Positions 9,067 through 22,221 of a stretch of DNA of 45,366 bases are shown piece by piece (the stretch's first letter is position 1; each line of letters opens with the position of its first letter). A model generated the notes under the pieces. It saw only the letters and a list, made by a program, of their open reading frames with translations. It ran no database searches and had not been told where the DNA came from. The stretch covers positions 1-45,366 of the forward strand of contig JAIXKR010000120.1 in assembly GCA_026932235.1 (NCBI GenBank), written 5' to 3'. The position numbers and the translations under genes were made by a program. Source of the stretch: Burkholderiales bacterium (GTDB lineage: Bacteria; Pseudomonadota; Gammaproteobacteria; Burkholderiales; Burkholderiaceae_C).

Positions 9067-9507
9067 TCACAGCGCGCCGCGGCAGCGCGGCGCGCCGCAA
9101 CGGCAGGGCAAGCGGCCCTCGTGGTGGGTTTCGCCGTAGTCGACCGTGACTTCCTCGCCGGGCGCGATGTCGCGCCGCGCGTAGAACTCCACCCGACCTT
9201 GGCGGATGCTCAGGCGGCCGTTGGGGGCACAACTGTGGTTGGTGAAACGCATCGGGTCGGTGCTGCGGCTGAAGTCGATCGCCTTGCGCTCCGAGAGCTC
9301 GACGATCATCACGCGCTCGCTGCGCGTGGCGCGGATGCGCGCCTCGGCGACGCTGATCGACTCGCCGCGGATCTCCCCGATCTTGCGCCGCGCGGCGATG
9401 GGTTCGGCGGCGAAGACGCCGTGGCCGTCGATCGGGCTCGGGCGCACGTCGACCGCGACCTTCTGCCACGGCGGGCGCACGACGAGCGGTGCCGCGGGCG
9501 CGCTCAC
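9067..9507 (-). CDS. SET-domain protein (putative protein lysine methyltransferase)
   Basis: A compact SET domain in 146 residues. The opening strand is P-S-P-I-D-G-H-G-V-F-A. The SAM-pocket/pseudoknot motif is R-F-T-N-H-S-C-A-P-N, and the second knot motif is G-E-E-V-T-V-D-Y-G. A post-SET zinc cluster follows at the C-terminus, C-R-C-G-A-P-R-C. All motifs needed for SAM binding and lysine methylation in eukaryotic SET enzymes are present. Small bacterial SET proteins are known but their substrates are mostly unknown. No pre-SET or targeting domain is seen. It lies 7 bases downstream of queF and 37 bases upstream of dapC on the same strand, so it probably shares a transcript. Confidence 0.85.
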   Translation of the reverse strand: MSAPAAPLVVRPPWQKVAVDVRPSPIDGHGVFAAEPIAARRKIGEIRGESISVAEARIRATRSERVMIVELSERKAIDFSRSTDPMRFTNHSCAPNGRLSIRQGRVEFYARRDIAPGEEVTVDYGETHHEGRLPCRCGAPRCRGAL

Positions 9508-9514
9508 CGGCGGC

Positions 9515-9958
9515 TCACGCGGGGTAGGCCTGCAGGTCGACCGGCGGCAGCGGCTTCCAGCCGCGCCTGCGGTGCTCGACGCTGACGAAGGTGCGGATGC
9601 CGCCGCGCACGAACCAGTCGGCGTGGATGCGCAGGTAGCGCGGCGCGATCGCGGCGACGAGATCGTCGACGATGGCGTTCGTCACCTTCTCGTGGAACGC
9701 GCCCTCGTTGCGGAAGCTCCAGAAATACTGCTTCAGGCTCTTCGTCTCGACGCAGAAGCGGTGCGGAACGATCTCGATGCGAAAGTGCGCGAAGTCGGGC
9801 TGGCCGGTGAGCGGGCACAGGCAGGTGAACTCGGGCACGTCGAAGCGGATCACGTAGTCGCGCTGCGGCGCCGGGTTCGGGAAGGCCTGCAGTTCCCTGC
9901 TCGGGGCCGAGGGTGGCCGCTTCGGGATCGCGCGTTGCGGTGGGGTCTTGGCAGGCAT
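9515..9958 (-). CDS. queF: NADPH-dependent 7-cyano-7-deazaguanine (preQ0) reductase
   Basis: Reduces preQ0 to preQ1 in queuosine tRNA modification. At 147 residues it is the short unimodular (YkvM-type) form. The nucleophilic Cys lies in [14 protein letters not shown]. The family motif [16 protein letters not shown] binds substrate, and [10 protein letters not shown] follows. A lysine/proline-rich N-terminal 30 residues precedes the fold. The ATG at 9958 starts this tail. No other queuosine gene is in the window, and no preQ1 riboswitch fold was recognised in the upstream 144 bases. Confidence 0.93.
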   Translation of the reverse strand: MPAKTPPQRAIPKRPPSAPSRELQAFPNPAPQRDYVIRFDVPEFTCLCPLTGQPDFAHFRIEIVPHRFCVETKSLKQYFWSFRNEGAFHEKVTNAIVDDLVAAIAPRYLRIHADWFVRGGIRTFVSVEHRRRGWKPLPPVDLQAYPA

Positions 9959-10008
9959 GGGCGGCGGGACGAGAGGCGGCGGCCGCGCACGGGCCGCCGA
10001 AGGCGCGA

Positions 10009-10017
10009 TGCTATCAT
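10009..10017 (+). promoter_or_regulatory. Extended -10 promoter candidate for smc
   Basis: TG-C-TATCAT (TG at 10009-10010, hexamer 10012-10017) matches an extended -10 element. No good -35 hexamer lies at the usual distance, consistent with the extended type. Transcription would begin near 10024, about 80 bases before the smc GTG and just ahead of the hairpin at 10029-10057. Confidence 0.4.
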
Positions 10018-10028
10018 CCGCGGCCCGG

Positions 10029-10057
10029 ATCGCTCGCGCGAACGAGCGATTTTCTTT
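10029..10057 (+). terminator. Terminator-like hairpin in the smc leader
   Basis: ATCGCTCG and CGAGCGAT form an 8-bp stem around a 6-base loop (CGCGAA), directly followed by TTTCTTT. This has the form of an intrinsic terminator on the plus strand. No plus-strand gene lies upstream, because queF runs the other way. It therefore sits between the likely smc promoter and the smc start at 10103, and may be an attenuator, a leader RNA end, or a block to antisense transcription. Confidence 0.45.
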
Positions 10058-10102
10058 CGACAAATCAACGACTTGGATGCCCATCGGGCGCATCCGCGAC
10101 GC

Positions 10103-13100
10103 GTGCGACTCAACCAGATCAAGCTCTCGGGCTTCAAGTCCTTCGCCGAACCCACGACCTTCCAACTGCCCGGGCAGCGCGTGGGCGTGGTCGGGCCCAA
10201 TGGCTGCGGCAAGTCCAACATCATGGACGCGGTGCGCTGGGTGCTGGGCGAGAGCAAGGCGAGCGAGCTGCGCGGCGAGTCGATGCAGGACGTCATCTTC
10301 AACGGCAGCGGCAACCGCAAGCCGGCGGGCCGGGCCAGCGTCGAACTCGTCTTCGACAACCAGGACGGGCGCGCCGGCGGGCCGTGGAGCCGCTTCGGCG
10401 AGATCGCGGTGCGGCGCGTGCTCACGCGCGAGGGCACGAGCAGCTACTACATCAACGGCCAGCCGGTGCGTCGCCGCGACGTGCAGGACGTGTTCCTCGG
10501 CACCGGCCTCGGGCCGCGCGCCTACGCCATCATCGGCCAGGGAACGATCAGCCGCATCATCGAGAGCCGGCCCGAGGAGCTGCGCCTCTTCCTCGAGGAG
10601 GCTGCTGGCGTGAGCAAGTACAAGGAACGGCGGCGCGAGACCGAGAACCGCCTCAAGGACACGCGCGAGAACCTCACGCGCGTCGAGGACATCCTGCGCG
10701 AGCTGGAGGGCAACCTCGACAAGCTCGAGAAGCAGGCCGAGGTCGCCAGCCGCTACCGCGCACTGCAGGACGAGGGCACGCGAAAGCTGCACCAGCTCTG
10801 GTTCCTGAAGCAGCGCGACGCGGCCAAGGAACACGAGCGCGTGCGCACGGCCGAGATCGAGGCCGAGAACGCGCTCCAGGCGCGCCTGGCCGAGCTGCGC
10901 CACCTCGAGCTCGAACTCGAGGGCCTGCGCCAGTCGCACTACGCCGCCAGCGACGAGATGCACGCGCGCCAGGGCGCGCTCGGCGACGCCGCGCTCGCGG
11001 TCTCGCGGCTCGAGGAGCGCATCCGCTACGTCGTCGAGGGCCGCCAGCGCGCGCAGGCGCGGCTGGCCGAACTGCAGGCGCAAAGCGGCCATTGGTCCGA
11101 GCGCGAACGGGCCGCGGCGGCCGAGCTCGAGGACGCGGCGATGCAGATCGAGGCCGCCGATGAGCAGGCGGCGCTGCTGGACGCGCAGGGCGAGGAACAG
11201 GCGCAGCGGCTGCCGCAGGCCGAGGACGCGCTGCGCGCGGCACAAGGGCGAAGCCACGCGCAGCGCCAGGCGGTGGCCGAGGTGCAGCAGCAGATCCAGT
11301 TGCTCGCCGCCGACAGCCGCCATCTCGACGAGCAGGCGCGGGCGCTGCGCGTGCGCAACGAGCGCCTGGAGGGCGAGCGCCGCGGCCTGCAGCCGGTGGA
11401 CCGCGCCCGGCTGCAGGCGCTGGCCGAGCAGCAGGCCGAGGCGGCGGCGCATCAGGAACAGGCCGACGCGCAGTTGCAGGAACTGGCCGCGCTCGTCCCG
11501 GCGCTGGACGAGCAGCGGCGCCAGGCACAGGAGGCGGTGAACCGCGAAGCGGCGCGCCTGGCCGATCTCGCCGCGCGCGAGGAAGCCTTGCGCGCGCTGC
11601 AGGAGAAGGTGCAGACCGAGGGCAAGCTCAAGCCCTGGTTGCAACGCCACGGCCTGGACGGGCTGGCCGGCCTGTGGACGCAGGTACACATCGAGCCCGG
11701 CTGGGAGACGGCGCTGGAATCGGCGCTGCGCGAGCGGCTGGCCGCGCTCTCGGTGGGCCAGCGCCTGGACATGGTGCGCGCCTTCGAGGCCGACGCGCCG
11801 CCGGCCAAGCTCGCCTTCTACGCCTTGCCCTCGGCGGCGCTGGCGAGCACGCACCGCACGCTGCCGCGCCTGTCCGACATGCTGCGCCTGTCCGACGAGG
11901 GCATGCGCGCGCTGCTCGCCGACTGGCTCGAGGGCGTCTACACCGCCGAGTCGCTCGACGACGCGCTCGCCGCGCGCGAGAAGCTCACGCAGGGCGAGCT
12001 CGTGATGACGCGCGCCGGCCACGCGGTGAGCCGTTTCGCGGTTGCCTTCTACGCGCCGGACTCCGAACAGGCCGGCCTGCTGCAGCGCGCGCAGGAGATC
12101 GAGAACCTCGAGCGCGAGCGCCGCGCGCAGGGCCTGATCGCCGACGAGGCGCGCAGCGCCGCGGTGCGCGCCGAGTCCGCCTACACCGGGGCCTCGCAGC
12201 GGCTGCTGAGCGTGCGGCGCGAGGCCGCGCAGGCGCAGGACCAGGCGCACCAGCTGCAGGTCGAGCTGCTGCGGTTGACGCAGCAAGCCGAGGCTGCGGA
12301 CGTCCGCCGCGCCCAGCTCGAGGAAGAGCTGGCGGAGTTGCGGGACCAGGACCAGACGCTGCAGGAGCGGCGCGAGACCGGGCAGGCGAGACTGGAGGAA
12401 CTCGACCTGCAGCTCGGCCAGGCGCAGGAGCGCGACGCGCAGCTCGAGGACGAGGTCATCGGTGCCGAGCGCGTGCTCGCCGAAGCGCGCGAGCAGCAGC
12501 GTGCGCTCGAGCGTCAGGCGCAGGAGGCGCGCTTCCAGGCGCGCGCGCTGGCGGCGCGGCGCGACGAGCTCGAGCGTGTGATCGCCACCGCGCGCAGCCA
12601 GGTCGAGGCCAACGCGCAGGCGGGGCAGCAGCTCGAGCTCGAGCTCGGCAGCTTCGATGATGCGGCTTCGCAGGCCGGACTGCAGGCGGCGCTTGCGCAG
12701 CGCGCCGAGCGCGAGCAGGAGCTGGCCGTCGCGCGCAGCGCCTATGACGAACTCGGTGGCCGGCTGCGCGCCGGTGACGAGCAGCGCATGGCCATCGAGC
12801 AGGGCCTGCAGCCACTGCGCGACGACATCACGCGGCTGCAGCTCGAGATGCAGGCGGCACAGCTCGGCGGCGCGCAGTACCTGGAGCAGTTGCAGGCCGC
12901 GGAGGTCGACCTCGAGGCGCTGGCGCGCTCGATCGACGAAGGAGGCGTGCGCCTGCAGGGCCTGCAAGGCGAGATCGACCGCATCCAGCGCGAACTGGCG
13001 GCCCTCGGTGCGGTGAATCTCGCCGCGCTCGAGGAGCTGGGCAGCGCGCGCGAACGCAAGGCTTTCCTCGACGCGCAGAACGCCGATCTCGTGGAGGCCA

Positions 13101-13624
13101 TCCGCACGCTCGAGGAGGCGATCCACCGCATCGACCTCGAGACGCGCGAGCTGCTCGGCCGGACCTTCAACCAGGTCAACGAGCACTTCGGGCAGATGTT
13201 CCCGAGCCTCTTCGGCGGCGGCACGGCGCGTCTGGTCATGACCGGCGACGAGATCCTCGACGCCGGCGTGCAGGTGATGGCGCAGCCGCCGGGCAAGCGC
13301 AACTCGACGATCCATCTGCTGTCGGGCGGCGAGAAGGCGCTGACCGCGATCGCGCTGGTGTTCGCGATCTTCCAGCTCAACCCGGCGCCGTTCTGCCTGC
13401 TCGACGAGGTCGACGCGCCGCTGGACGACGCCAACACCGAGCGCTATGCGCGCCTGGTGACGAAGATGTCGGAAAAGGGCACGCAGTTCCTCTTCATCAG
13501 CCACAACAAGATCGCGATGGAGATGGCCGAGCAGCTGATCGGCGTGACGATGCAGGAGCAGGGCGTCTCGCGCATCGTCGCCGTCGACATGCAGGCGGCG
13601 ATCGGCCTGGCCGAGGCGGCGTAG
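10103..13624 (+). CDS. smc: Chromosome segregation SMC ATPase
   Basis: An SMC condensin subunit of 1173 residues, the usual length. The N-terminal ATPase half has G-P-N-G-C-G-K-S-N (Lys37). Two long coiled coils (residues about 170-500 and 660-1010) flank a hinge at about 510-640. The C-terminal half has the signature L-L-S-G-G-E-K-A-L and Walker [14 protein letters not shown]. It compacts and segregates the chromosome, normally with ScpA/ScpB, which are not in this window. The GTG at 10103 is chosen because [14 protein letters not shown] is the conserved opening; the open frame continues upstream only through non-homologous sequence opposite queF. The zipA-like gene starts 11 bases after the stop. 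Confidence 0.96.
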   Translation: MRLNQIKLSGFKSFAEPTTFQLPGQRVGVVGPNGCGKSNIMDAVRWVLGESKASELRGESMQDVIFNGSGNRKPAGRASVELVFDNQDGRAGGPWSRFGEIAVRRVLTREGTSSYYINGQPVRRRDVQDVFLGTGLGPRAYAIIGQGTISRIIESRPEELRLFLEEAAGVSKYKERRRETENRLKDTRENLTRVEDILRELEGNLDKLEKQAEVASRYRALQDEGTRKLHQLWFLKQRDAAKEHERVRTAEIEAENALQARLAELRHLELELEGLRQSHYAASDEMHARQGALGDAALAVSRLEERIRYVVEGRQRAQARLAELQAQSGHWSERERAAAAELEDAAMQIEAADEQAALLDAQGEEQAQRLPQAEDALRAAQGRSHAQRQAVAEVQQQIQLLAADSRHLDEQARALRVRNERLEGERRGLQPVDRARLQALAEQQAEAAAHQEQADAQLQELAALVPALDEQRRQAQEAVNREAARLADLAAREEALRALQEKVQTEGKLKPWLQRHGLDGLAGLWTQVHIEPGWETALESALRERLAALSVGQRLDMVRAFEADAPPAKLAFYALPSAALASTHRTLPRLSDMLRLSDEGMRALLADWLEGVYTAESLDDALAAREKLTQGELVMTRAGHAVSRFAVAFYAPDSEQAGLLQRAQEIENLERERRAQGLIADEARSAAVRAESAYTGASQRLLSVRREAAQAQDQAHQLQVELLRLTQQAEAADVRRAQLEEELAELRDQDQTLQERRETGQARLEELDLQLGQAQERDAQLEDEVIGAERVLAEAREQQRALERQAQEARFQARALAARRDELERVIATARSQVEANAQAGQQLELELGSFDDAASQAGLQAALAQRAEREQELAVARSAYDELGGRLRAGDEQRMAIEQGLQPLRDDITRLQLEMQAAQLGGAQYLEQLQAAEVDLEALARSIDEGGVRLQGLQGEIDRIQRELAALGAVNLAALEELGSARERKAFLDAQNADLVEAIRTLEEAIHRIDLETRELLGRTFNQVNEHFGQMFPSLFGGGTARLVMTGDEILDAGVQVMAQPPGKRNSTIHLLSGGEKALTAIALVFAIFQLNPAPFCLLDEVDAPLDDANTERYARLVTKMSEKGTQFLFISHNKIAMEMAEQLIGVTMQEQGVSRIVAVDMQAAIGLAEAA

Positions 13625-13635
13625 GAGCACGCGCG

Positions 13636-18115
<4,480 letters not shown>

Positions 18116-18242
18116 ACGCCCCGCCTGAACGCGCCGCAGTCGGGCCGCTTCACCAAGGTTTACACGTCAGCGGTCCGCGCCGATCACCGGCCGCGCGTTG
18201 TTCGTGGAGACTTCCTGCGATCTTCCCGCGAAAGGTGTCGCC

Positions 18243-19841
18243 ATGCGCCCGGCCCGAAGCGTCCCATTCCGTACTTCCGTCCTTCCCCTGGTGGGGATGG
18301 CGCTGCTGTTGCTGCTGGGCCTGCTGGCGGCGCTGCCGGCGGCGGCGCAGGACGAGTCCGATCCGCCCGGGCGCGTCGGTCGCATCGCCGCGAGCGAAGG
18401 ACCGGTCTGGTGGTTCGACCAGGAGCAGCAGCGCTGGGCCGACGCGCAGCGGAACCTGCCGCTGACCGGGGGTGACCGCGTGTCCACCGACGCCGGCGGC
18501 CGGGCCGATCTGCGCATCGGCTCGACGGCGCTGATGGTCGACGAGGCGAGCGAGCTCGCCTTCGACCGCCTGGACGACGAGCAGCTTCGCGTGCGCGTCC
18601 TGCGGGGCAGCGTCGCGCTGCTCCTGCGCTCGAACGAGATCGCCTCCGAAGTCTGGATCGGCACCGGGGACGCCTGGCTGCGGCCCCTGCGCAGCGGCGC
18701 ATACCGCGTGCAGCGCGCCGGTGCGATGACCGAAGCCACGAGCTGGCGCGGCGAGTTGCAGCTCGACGACGGCAGCAGACTGATCGTCGACGGCGGACGC
18801 CGCCTGCAGCTCTGGCGCGATGGCGACGAGCTGCGCCTGCAACTGCTCGCCGCGGCCGAGGACGCCTTCGCGGCGCGGGTGTTGGCGGCCGACCGCGAGG
18901 CAGGCCGTGCCGCCGCGGCCCCCTACGTCTCGACCGAGATGACGGGTTACGAGGACCTGGAGCGCTACGGCCGCTGGGAGCAGGACGTGGAGTACGGTGC
19001 CGTCTGGGTGCCCACCGCAGTCGCTGTCGATTGGGTCCCCTATCGCGACGGGCGCTGGATCTGGGTCCGGCCCTGGGGCTGGACCTGGGTCGATGCCGCG
19101 CCATGGGGCTTCGCGCCCTTCCACTACGGCCGCTGGATCCAGTGGCGTGCGCGCTGGGTCTGGGTTCCGGGGCCGGTGGTCCCGCGCCCGGTCTATGCGC
19201 CGGCGCTCGTGGCCTGGATCGAAGCGCCGGCTGTGGGTATCGGCATCCGCGTCGGCAACGTTTCGCTGAGCTGGATGCCGCTGCCGCCTTGGGACGTGTT
19301 CCGCCCCGCTTACCGCGTCAGCCCGCGTTACCTGACGCGCGTCGATCCCCCCCACTGGCGCCGCCATCGCCCACCGCCGGGATGGAAGGGTGGCATCGAA
19401 CGCGGCCGCGACGACGCCCGGCATGGCGTCACGGTCCTTCCGGTCGATGCGCTGCGCCCTCCGCCGCCGGCGATGCGGCGCCCTGAACCTCCGCGTCCGC
19501 TGCTTCCCGGCCGCGAGCCGGAGCGGCCCGGGATCGGTCGTCCGCCGGATCGGGAACCGGGTCACGTCGGCAGGCCGCCCGGGTTCGTCCCCCGCCCGGA
19601 CCGTCCGCGCGACCGGGACCGCGGCTCCGAGCGCGTGCCGCGCGCGATCGGCGGTCCGCCCGAAGCCCCCGGGGCGAGCCGTCCGGAGCCCCCCGGCGCG
19701 CCGAGGCTCACGCCGCAGCCGGAAGGGCGCCAGCGCATCCCCGAGCGGGCCGCGCCCCCGGAGCGGCGCGCGCTGCCCGAGGCCGAGCCGGGGCAGCGTG
19801 GCGAGGCGCCCCAACGCGGGGGGCGTCGCGCCGAGCGCTGA
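18243..19841 (+). CDS. Secreted FecR-like protein with W/P-rich (DUF6600-type) region
   Basis: A 532-residue exported protein. Signal peptide residues 1-36 end A-L-P-A-A-A-Q-D. A FecR-like beta domain (about 45-150) contains G-D-R-V-S-T-D-A-G-G-R-A-D-L-R-I-G and V-L-R-G-S-V-A-L. The middle (about 210-350) is rich in W, Y and P with repeated W-V-P, G-R-W-I-W-V and Y-G-R-W motifs, the DUF6600-type pattern. The last 150 residues are a disordered Pro/Arg/Glu-rich tail. No membrane anchor follows the signal peptide, so it is not a sigma regulator of the FecR/FecI kind, and no ECF sigma gene is adjacent. A surface or periplasmic structural role is a guess. The ATG at 18243 follows an AAAGG ribosome site. 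Confidence 0.7.
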   Translation: MRPARSVPFRTSVLPLVGMALLLLLGLLAALPAAAQDESDPPGRVGRIAASEGPVWWFDQEQQRWADAQRNLPLTGGDRVSTDAGGRADLRIGSTALMVDEASELAFDRLDDEQLRVRVLRGSVALLLRSNEIASEVWIGTGDAWLRPLRSGAYRVQRAGAMTEATSWRGELQLDDGSRLIVDGGRRLQLWRDGDELRLQLLAAAEDAFAARVLAADREAGRAAAAPYVSTEMTGYEDLERYGRWEQDVEYGAVWVPTAVAVDWVPYRDGRWIWVRPWGWTWVDAAPWGFAPFHYGRWIQWRARWVWVPGPVVPRPVYAPALVAWIEAPAVGIGIRVGNVSLSWMPLPPWDVFRPAYRVSPRYLTRVDPPHWRRHRPPPGWKGGIERGRDDARHGVTVLPVDALRPPPPAMRRPEPPRPLLPGREPERPGIGRPPDREPGHVGRPPGFVPRPDRPRDRDRGSERVPRAIGGPPEAPGASRPEPPGAPRLTPQPEGRQRIPERAAPPERRALPEAEPGQRGEAPQRGGRRAER

Positions 19842-19896
19842 AGCCCGGCACCGCTTTCGAGCCGGCGCTCCCTTCGGGCCCGCCCGGTCCGAGGTT

Positions 19897-20559
19897 TCAG
19901 CGCAGCAGCGGCTGCAGCGCGGACCAGACGTTGTCGAGCATGCGCGGGTGCGCCTCTGCCCTGGGGTGGATGCGGTCGGGCTGGAAGAGGGCGATCGGGT
20001 CCGGCGCATCGGCCACGCCGGCCAGCAGACGCGGCACGAGTGGCAGCTTCTCGACCTGCGCCACGCGTGCGAAGACCTGCTCGAAGTCCTCGGTGTAGCG
20101 CCGCCCGTAATTGGGCGGCACCTGCATGCCCACCAGCAGCACGCGCGCGCCGGCGGCCTTGGCCGCGCGCGCCATCGTCAGCAGGTTTTCCTCGGTGCCC
20201 GACAGCGGCAGGCCGCGCAGCGCGTCGTTGCCGCCGAGTTCGATCACCACCAGCGCCGGTGCGTGCTGCTGCAACAGCGCGGGCAGGCGGCTGCGGCCGC
20301 CGGCCGTGGTGTCGCCGCTGACGCTGGCGTTGACGACGCGCCAGGGCAGACCCTGCGCCGCCAGCCGCCGCTCGAGCAGTGCCACCCAGCCGCTGCCGCG
20401 CGCGATGCCGTACTCGGCCGAAAGGCTGTCGCCGACGACCAGCAGCGTGCGCGCCTTGCCCTGCGCCCTGGCGGCGACGGGTGTCCATGCCGCGGCGGCG
20501 ACGGTCGCAGCAAGCGCGCTACAGTCCCGCAGCCACCGCCGTCTGCCTCGCCCTTGCAT
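19897..20559 (-). CDS. tesA: SGNH-family arylesterase/lysophospholipase, exported (TesA-like)
   Basis: A GDSL/SGNH hydrolase of 220 residues. Residues 1-33 are a Sec signal peptide (basic R-R-R-W-L-R, hydrophobic core, A-R-A cleavage). Block I is V-G-D-S-L-S-A-E-Y-G with the catalytic Ser. Block II is N-A-S-V-S-G-D-T, block III is E-L-G-G-N-D-A-L-R-G, and block V is D-R-I-H-P with catalytic Asp/His. It should act in the periplasm on acyl esters or thioesters. E. coli tesA also diverges from ybbA, the arrangement here. The start is taken as ATG 20559; an in-frame ATG at 20574 would add five residues and extend further into the divergent gene. Confidence 0.88.
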   Translation of the reverse strand: MQGRGRRRWLRDCSALAATVAAAAWTPVAARAQGKARTLLVVGDSLSAEYGIARGSGWVALLERRLAAQGLPWRVVNASVSGDTTAGGRSRLPALLQQHAPALVVIELGGNDALRGLPLSGTEENLLTMARAAKAAGARVLLVGMQVPPNYGRRYTEDFEQVFARVAQVEKLPLVPRLLAGVADAPDPIALFQPDRIHPRAEAHPRMLDNVWSALQPLLR

Positions 20560-21274
20560 GCACTCTTCGATCATCTCTGTCCACAACCTCTGCAAGCAGG
20601 TGAGCGATGCCACCGGCACGCTGACGATTCTCCATGACATCGGTTTCGAGCTCGCACCGCGCGAGTCGGTGGCCATCGTCGGCGCCTCCGGCTCGGGCAA
20701 GAGCACGCTGCTCTCCCTCCTCGCCGGGCTGGACGTGCCCAGCGCGGGCCGCGTCGTCGTCGCCGGCATCGACCTCTTCACGCTCGACGAGGATGCGCGC
20801 GCGGCGCTGCGCGCGCAGCAAATGGGTTTCGTCTTCCAGAGCTTCCAGCTGCTCTCGCACCTGACGGCGCTGGAGAACGTGATGCTGCCGCTCGAACTGA
20901 TGGGCCGTGCCGACGCGCGCGCGTCGGCGACCGAAATGCTGCAGCGCGTGGGTCTTGCCGAGCGCCTGGGGCACTATCCGCGCGTGCTCTCGGGGGGCGA
21001 GCAGCAGCGCGTGGCACTGGCGCGCGCCTTCGTCGTGCGCCCGGCGCTGCTGCTGGCCGACGAGCCCACCGGCAGCCTGGACTTCGCCACCGGCGAGAAG
21101 GTGATGGAGCTGATGTTCGCGCTCAACCGCGAGGTCGGCACCACACTCGTGCTCGTCACCCACGACGCGGCGATCGCCAGGCGCTGCGACCGCCAGCTGC
21201 ACATCGAGGCCGGCCGCCTCGTCGGCGCAAGCCAGGCCGATGATCAGCTGACGGCTGCGGCGGGCAGCGCGTAG
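20558..21274 (+). CDS. ybbA: ABC transporter ATPase, YbbA/LolD-like
   Basis: A single ABC domain of 238 residues with Walker A G-A-S-G-S-G-K-S-T, Q-loop F-V-F-Q-S-F-Q-L, signature L-S-G-G-E-Q-Q-R-V-A-L and Walker B L-L-L-A-D-E-P-T-G-S-L-D, characteristic of MacB/LolD/YbbA ATPases that work with FtsX-like permeases. Position opposite tesA favours YbbA. No permease (YbbP) follows: the next gene, ygfZ, is convergent and overlaps the last 31 bases. The permease is therefore encoded elsewhere or lost. The start codon interlocks with that of the esterase (CATG). Confidence 0.9.
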   Translation: MHSSIISVHNLCKQVSDATGTLTILHDIGFELAPRESVAIVGASGSGKSTLLSLLAGLDVPSAGRVVVAGIDLFTLDEDARAALRAQQMGFVFQSFQLLSHLTALENVMLPLELMGRADARASATEMLQRVGLAERLGHYPRVLSGGEQQRVALARAFVVRPALLLADEPTGSLDFATGEKVMELMFALNREVGTTLVLVTHDAAIARRCDRQLHIEAGRLVGASQADDQLTAAAGSA

Positions 21275-22200
21275 GGCAAGGTTCCGAGCGTCAGCACCGG
21301 CCCCGATGCCTGCCCGAGGTGCAGGCTGCCATCCGCGGCGGCCGCGATCTTGAGCTCGGCCAGGGCGTCGAACTGCCCCGGGCCGAGCGCTCCGGCCAGG
21401 GCGATGCAGCCCGCGGGCTGCCCGGGCTCGGCGCTGTGGAAGATCTCCTGGCCCGGCGCCATCGCGGTGCTGCCGCTCACCAGGTAGGCGCGGCGCGTCT
21501 GCGTGCCGCGGTACTGGCTGCGCGCGACCACCTCCTGCCCCGGATAACAGCCCTTCCTGAAGTCGACGCCGCCGACGAGTTCGAGGTTCACACGCTGCGG
21601 CACGAACAGCTCCTGCGTTGCGGCCACGATGCGCACGACGCCGCTGCGCGCCTCGAGCGCTGCCCAGGCGGACGGCGCCAGCGCCGGCAGGGCGGGCGCC
21701 GCGGCGTCGGCGGGCTGCACGAGCAGCGCGCGCGGCAGCGCCTGGCCGTGCAGCGCGGCGTCGGGCAGGCGCAGCACGCGCACGGCGCCGTCGTCGCGCA
21801 TCGCCCAGGCGGAAAGCGTGCCCGCGAGCACCTGCGCAGGGGCGCCGGCGACGCCCCAGAGCGCGATCTCGGTGCTCGCATCGCTGAGCCTGCACCTGGC
21901 GCGCAGCACGTACATCGACAGGCGCTTCAGCGTCGCCGGCAGCAGGTCGGCGCTGCAGGCGAGCAGCAGTTCGTCCTCGCCGCCCCCATCGCCAGCCTCG
22001 GGCCAGACGACGAAGCTCGCCAGCAGCCGCCCTTTGGGCGAGCAGTAGCCCGCCAGGCGCGCCTGCCCGGGGCGCAGGTGCAGCAGGTCCTGCGTGAGCT
22101 GGCCCTGCAGGAAGCTGCGGGCCTCGGGACCGCGGGCGCGGATCAGGCCCCAGTCGTGCAGGCGTAGCGCACCCTCCGGCGCGACGGCGTTCGCGTTCAT
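21244..22200 (-). CDS. ygfZ: YgfZ/GcvT-family folate-binding Fe-S maintenance protein
   Basis: A 318-residue tetrahydrofolate-dependent protein that supports Fe-S cluster enzymes, especially MiaB. The diagnostic K-G-C-Y-P-G-Q-E-V-V-A-R motif with the functional Cys is present, preceded by G-V-D-F-R. The N-terminal F-L-Q-G-Q-L-T-Q-D-L matches the family. The protein has no GcvT catalytic Asp context, so it is not an aminomethyltransferase. Its ATG at 22200 has no ribosome site; a GATAAT hexamer lies 6 bases upstream, which suggests a leaderless message. The 3' end overlaps the convergent YbbA-like gene by 31 bases. Confidence 0.9.
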   Translation of the reverse strand: MNANAVAPEGALRLHDWGLIRARGPEARSFLQGQLTQDLLHLRPGQARLAGYCSPKGRLLASFVVWPEAGDGGGEDELLLACSADLLPATLKRLSMYVLRARCRLSDASTEIALWGVAGAPAQVLAGTLSAWAMRDDGAVRVLRLPDAALHGQALPRALLVQPADAAAPALPALAPSAWAALEARSGVVRIVAATQELFVPQRVNLELVGGVDFRKGCYPGQEVVARSQYRGTQTRRAYLVSGSTAMAPGQEIFHSAEPGQPAGCIALAGALGPGQFDALAELKIAAAADGSLHLGQASGPVLTLGTLPYALPAAAVS

Positions 22201-22206
22201 CGCTTC

Positions 22207-22214
22207 ATTATCAT
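22207..22214. promoter_or_regulatory. Symmetric bidirectional -10 element between ygfZ and mltG
   Basis: The 21-base spacer between two divergent ATG codons contains ATTATCAT. The plus strand reads TATCAT (22209-22214), 7 bases before the mltG ATG. The minus strand reads GATAAT (22212 to 22207), 6 bases before the ygfZ ATG. Both predicted start points fall on or next to the initiating A. Confidence 0.5.
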
Positions 22215-22221
22215 CGGCCCC

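Noticed and set aside
9206-10102. In-frame N-terminal extension of smc
   Set aside because: The frame runs opposite the SET and queF genes without similarity; the conserved SMC start V-R-L-N-Q-I-K lies at 10103.
9959-10102. preQ1 riboswitch upstream of queF
   Set aside because: No preQ1 aptamer pattern (stem with conserved A-rich tail pairing) was recognised on the minus strand; the hairpin present reads as a terminator on the plus strand.
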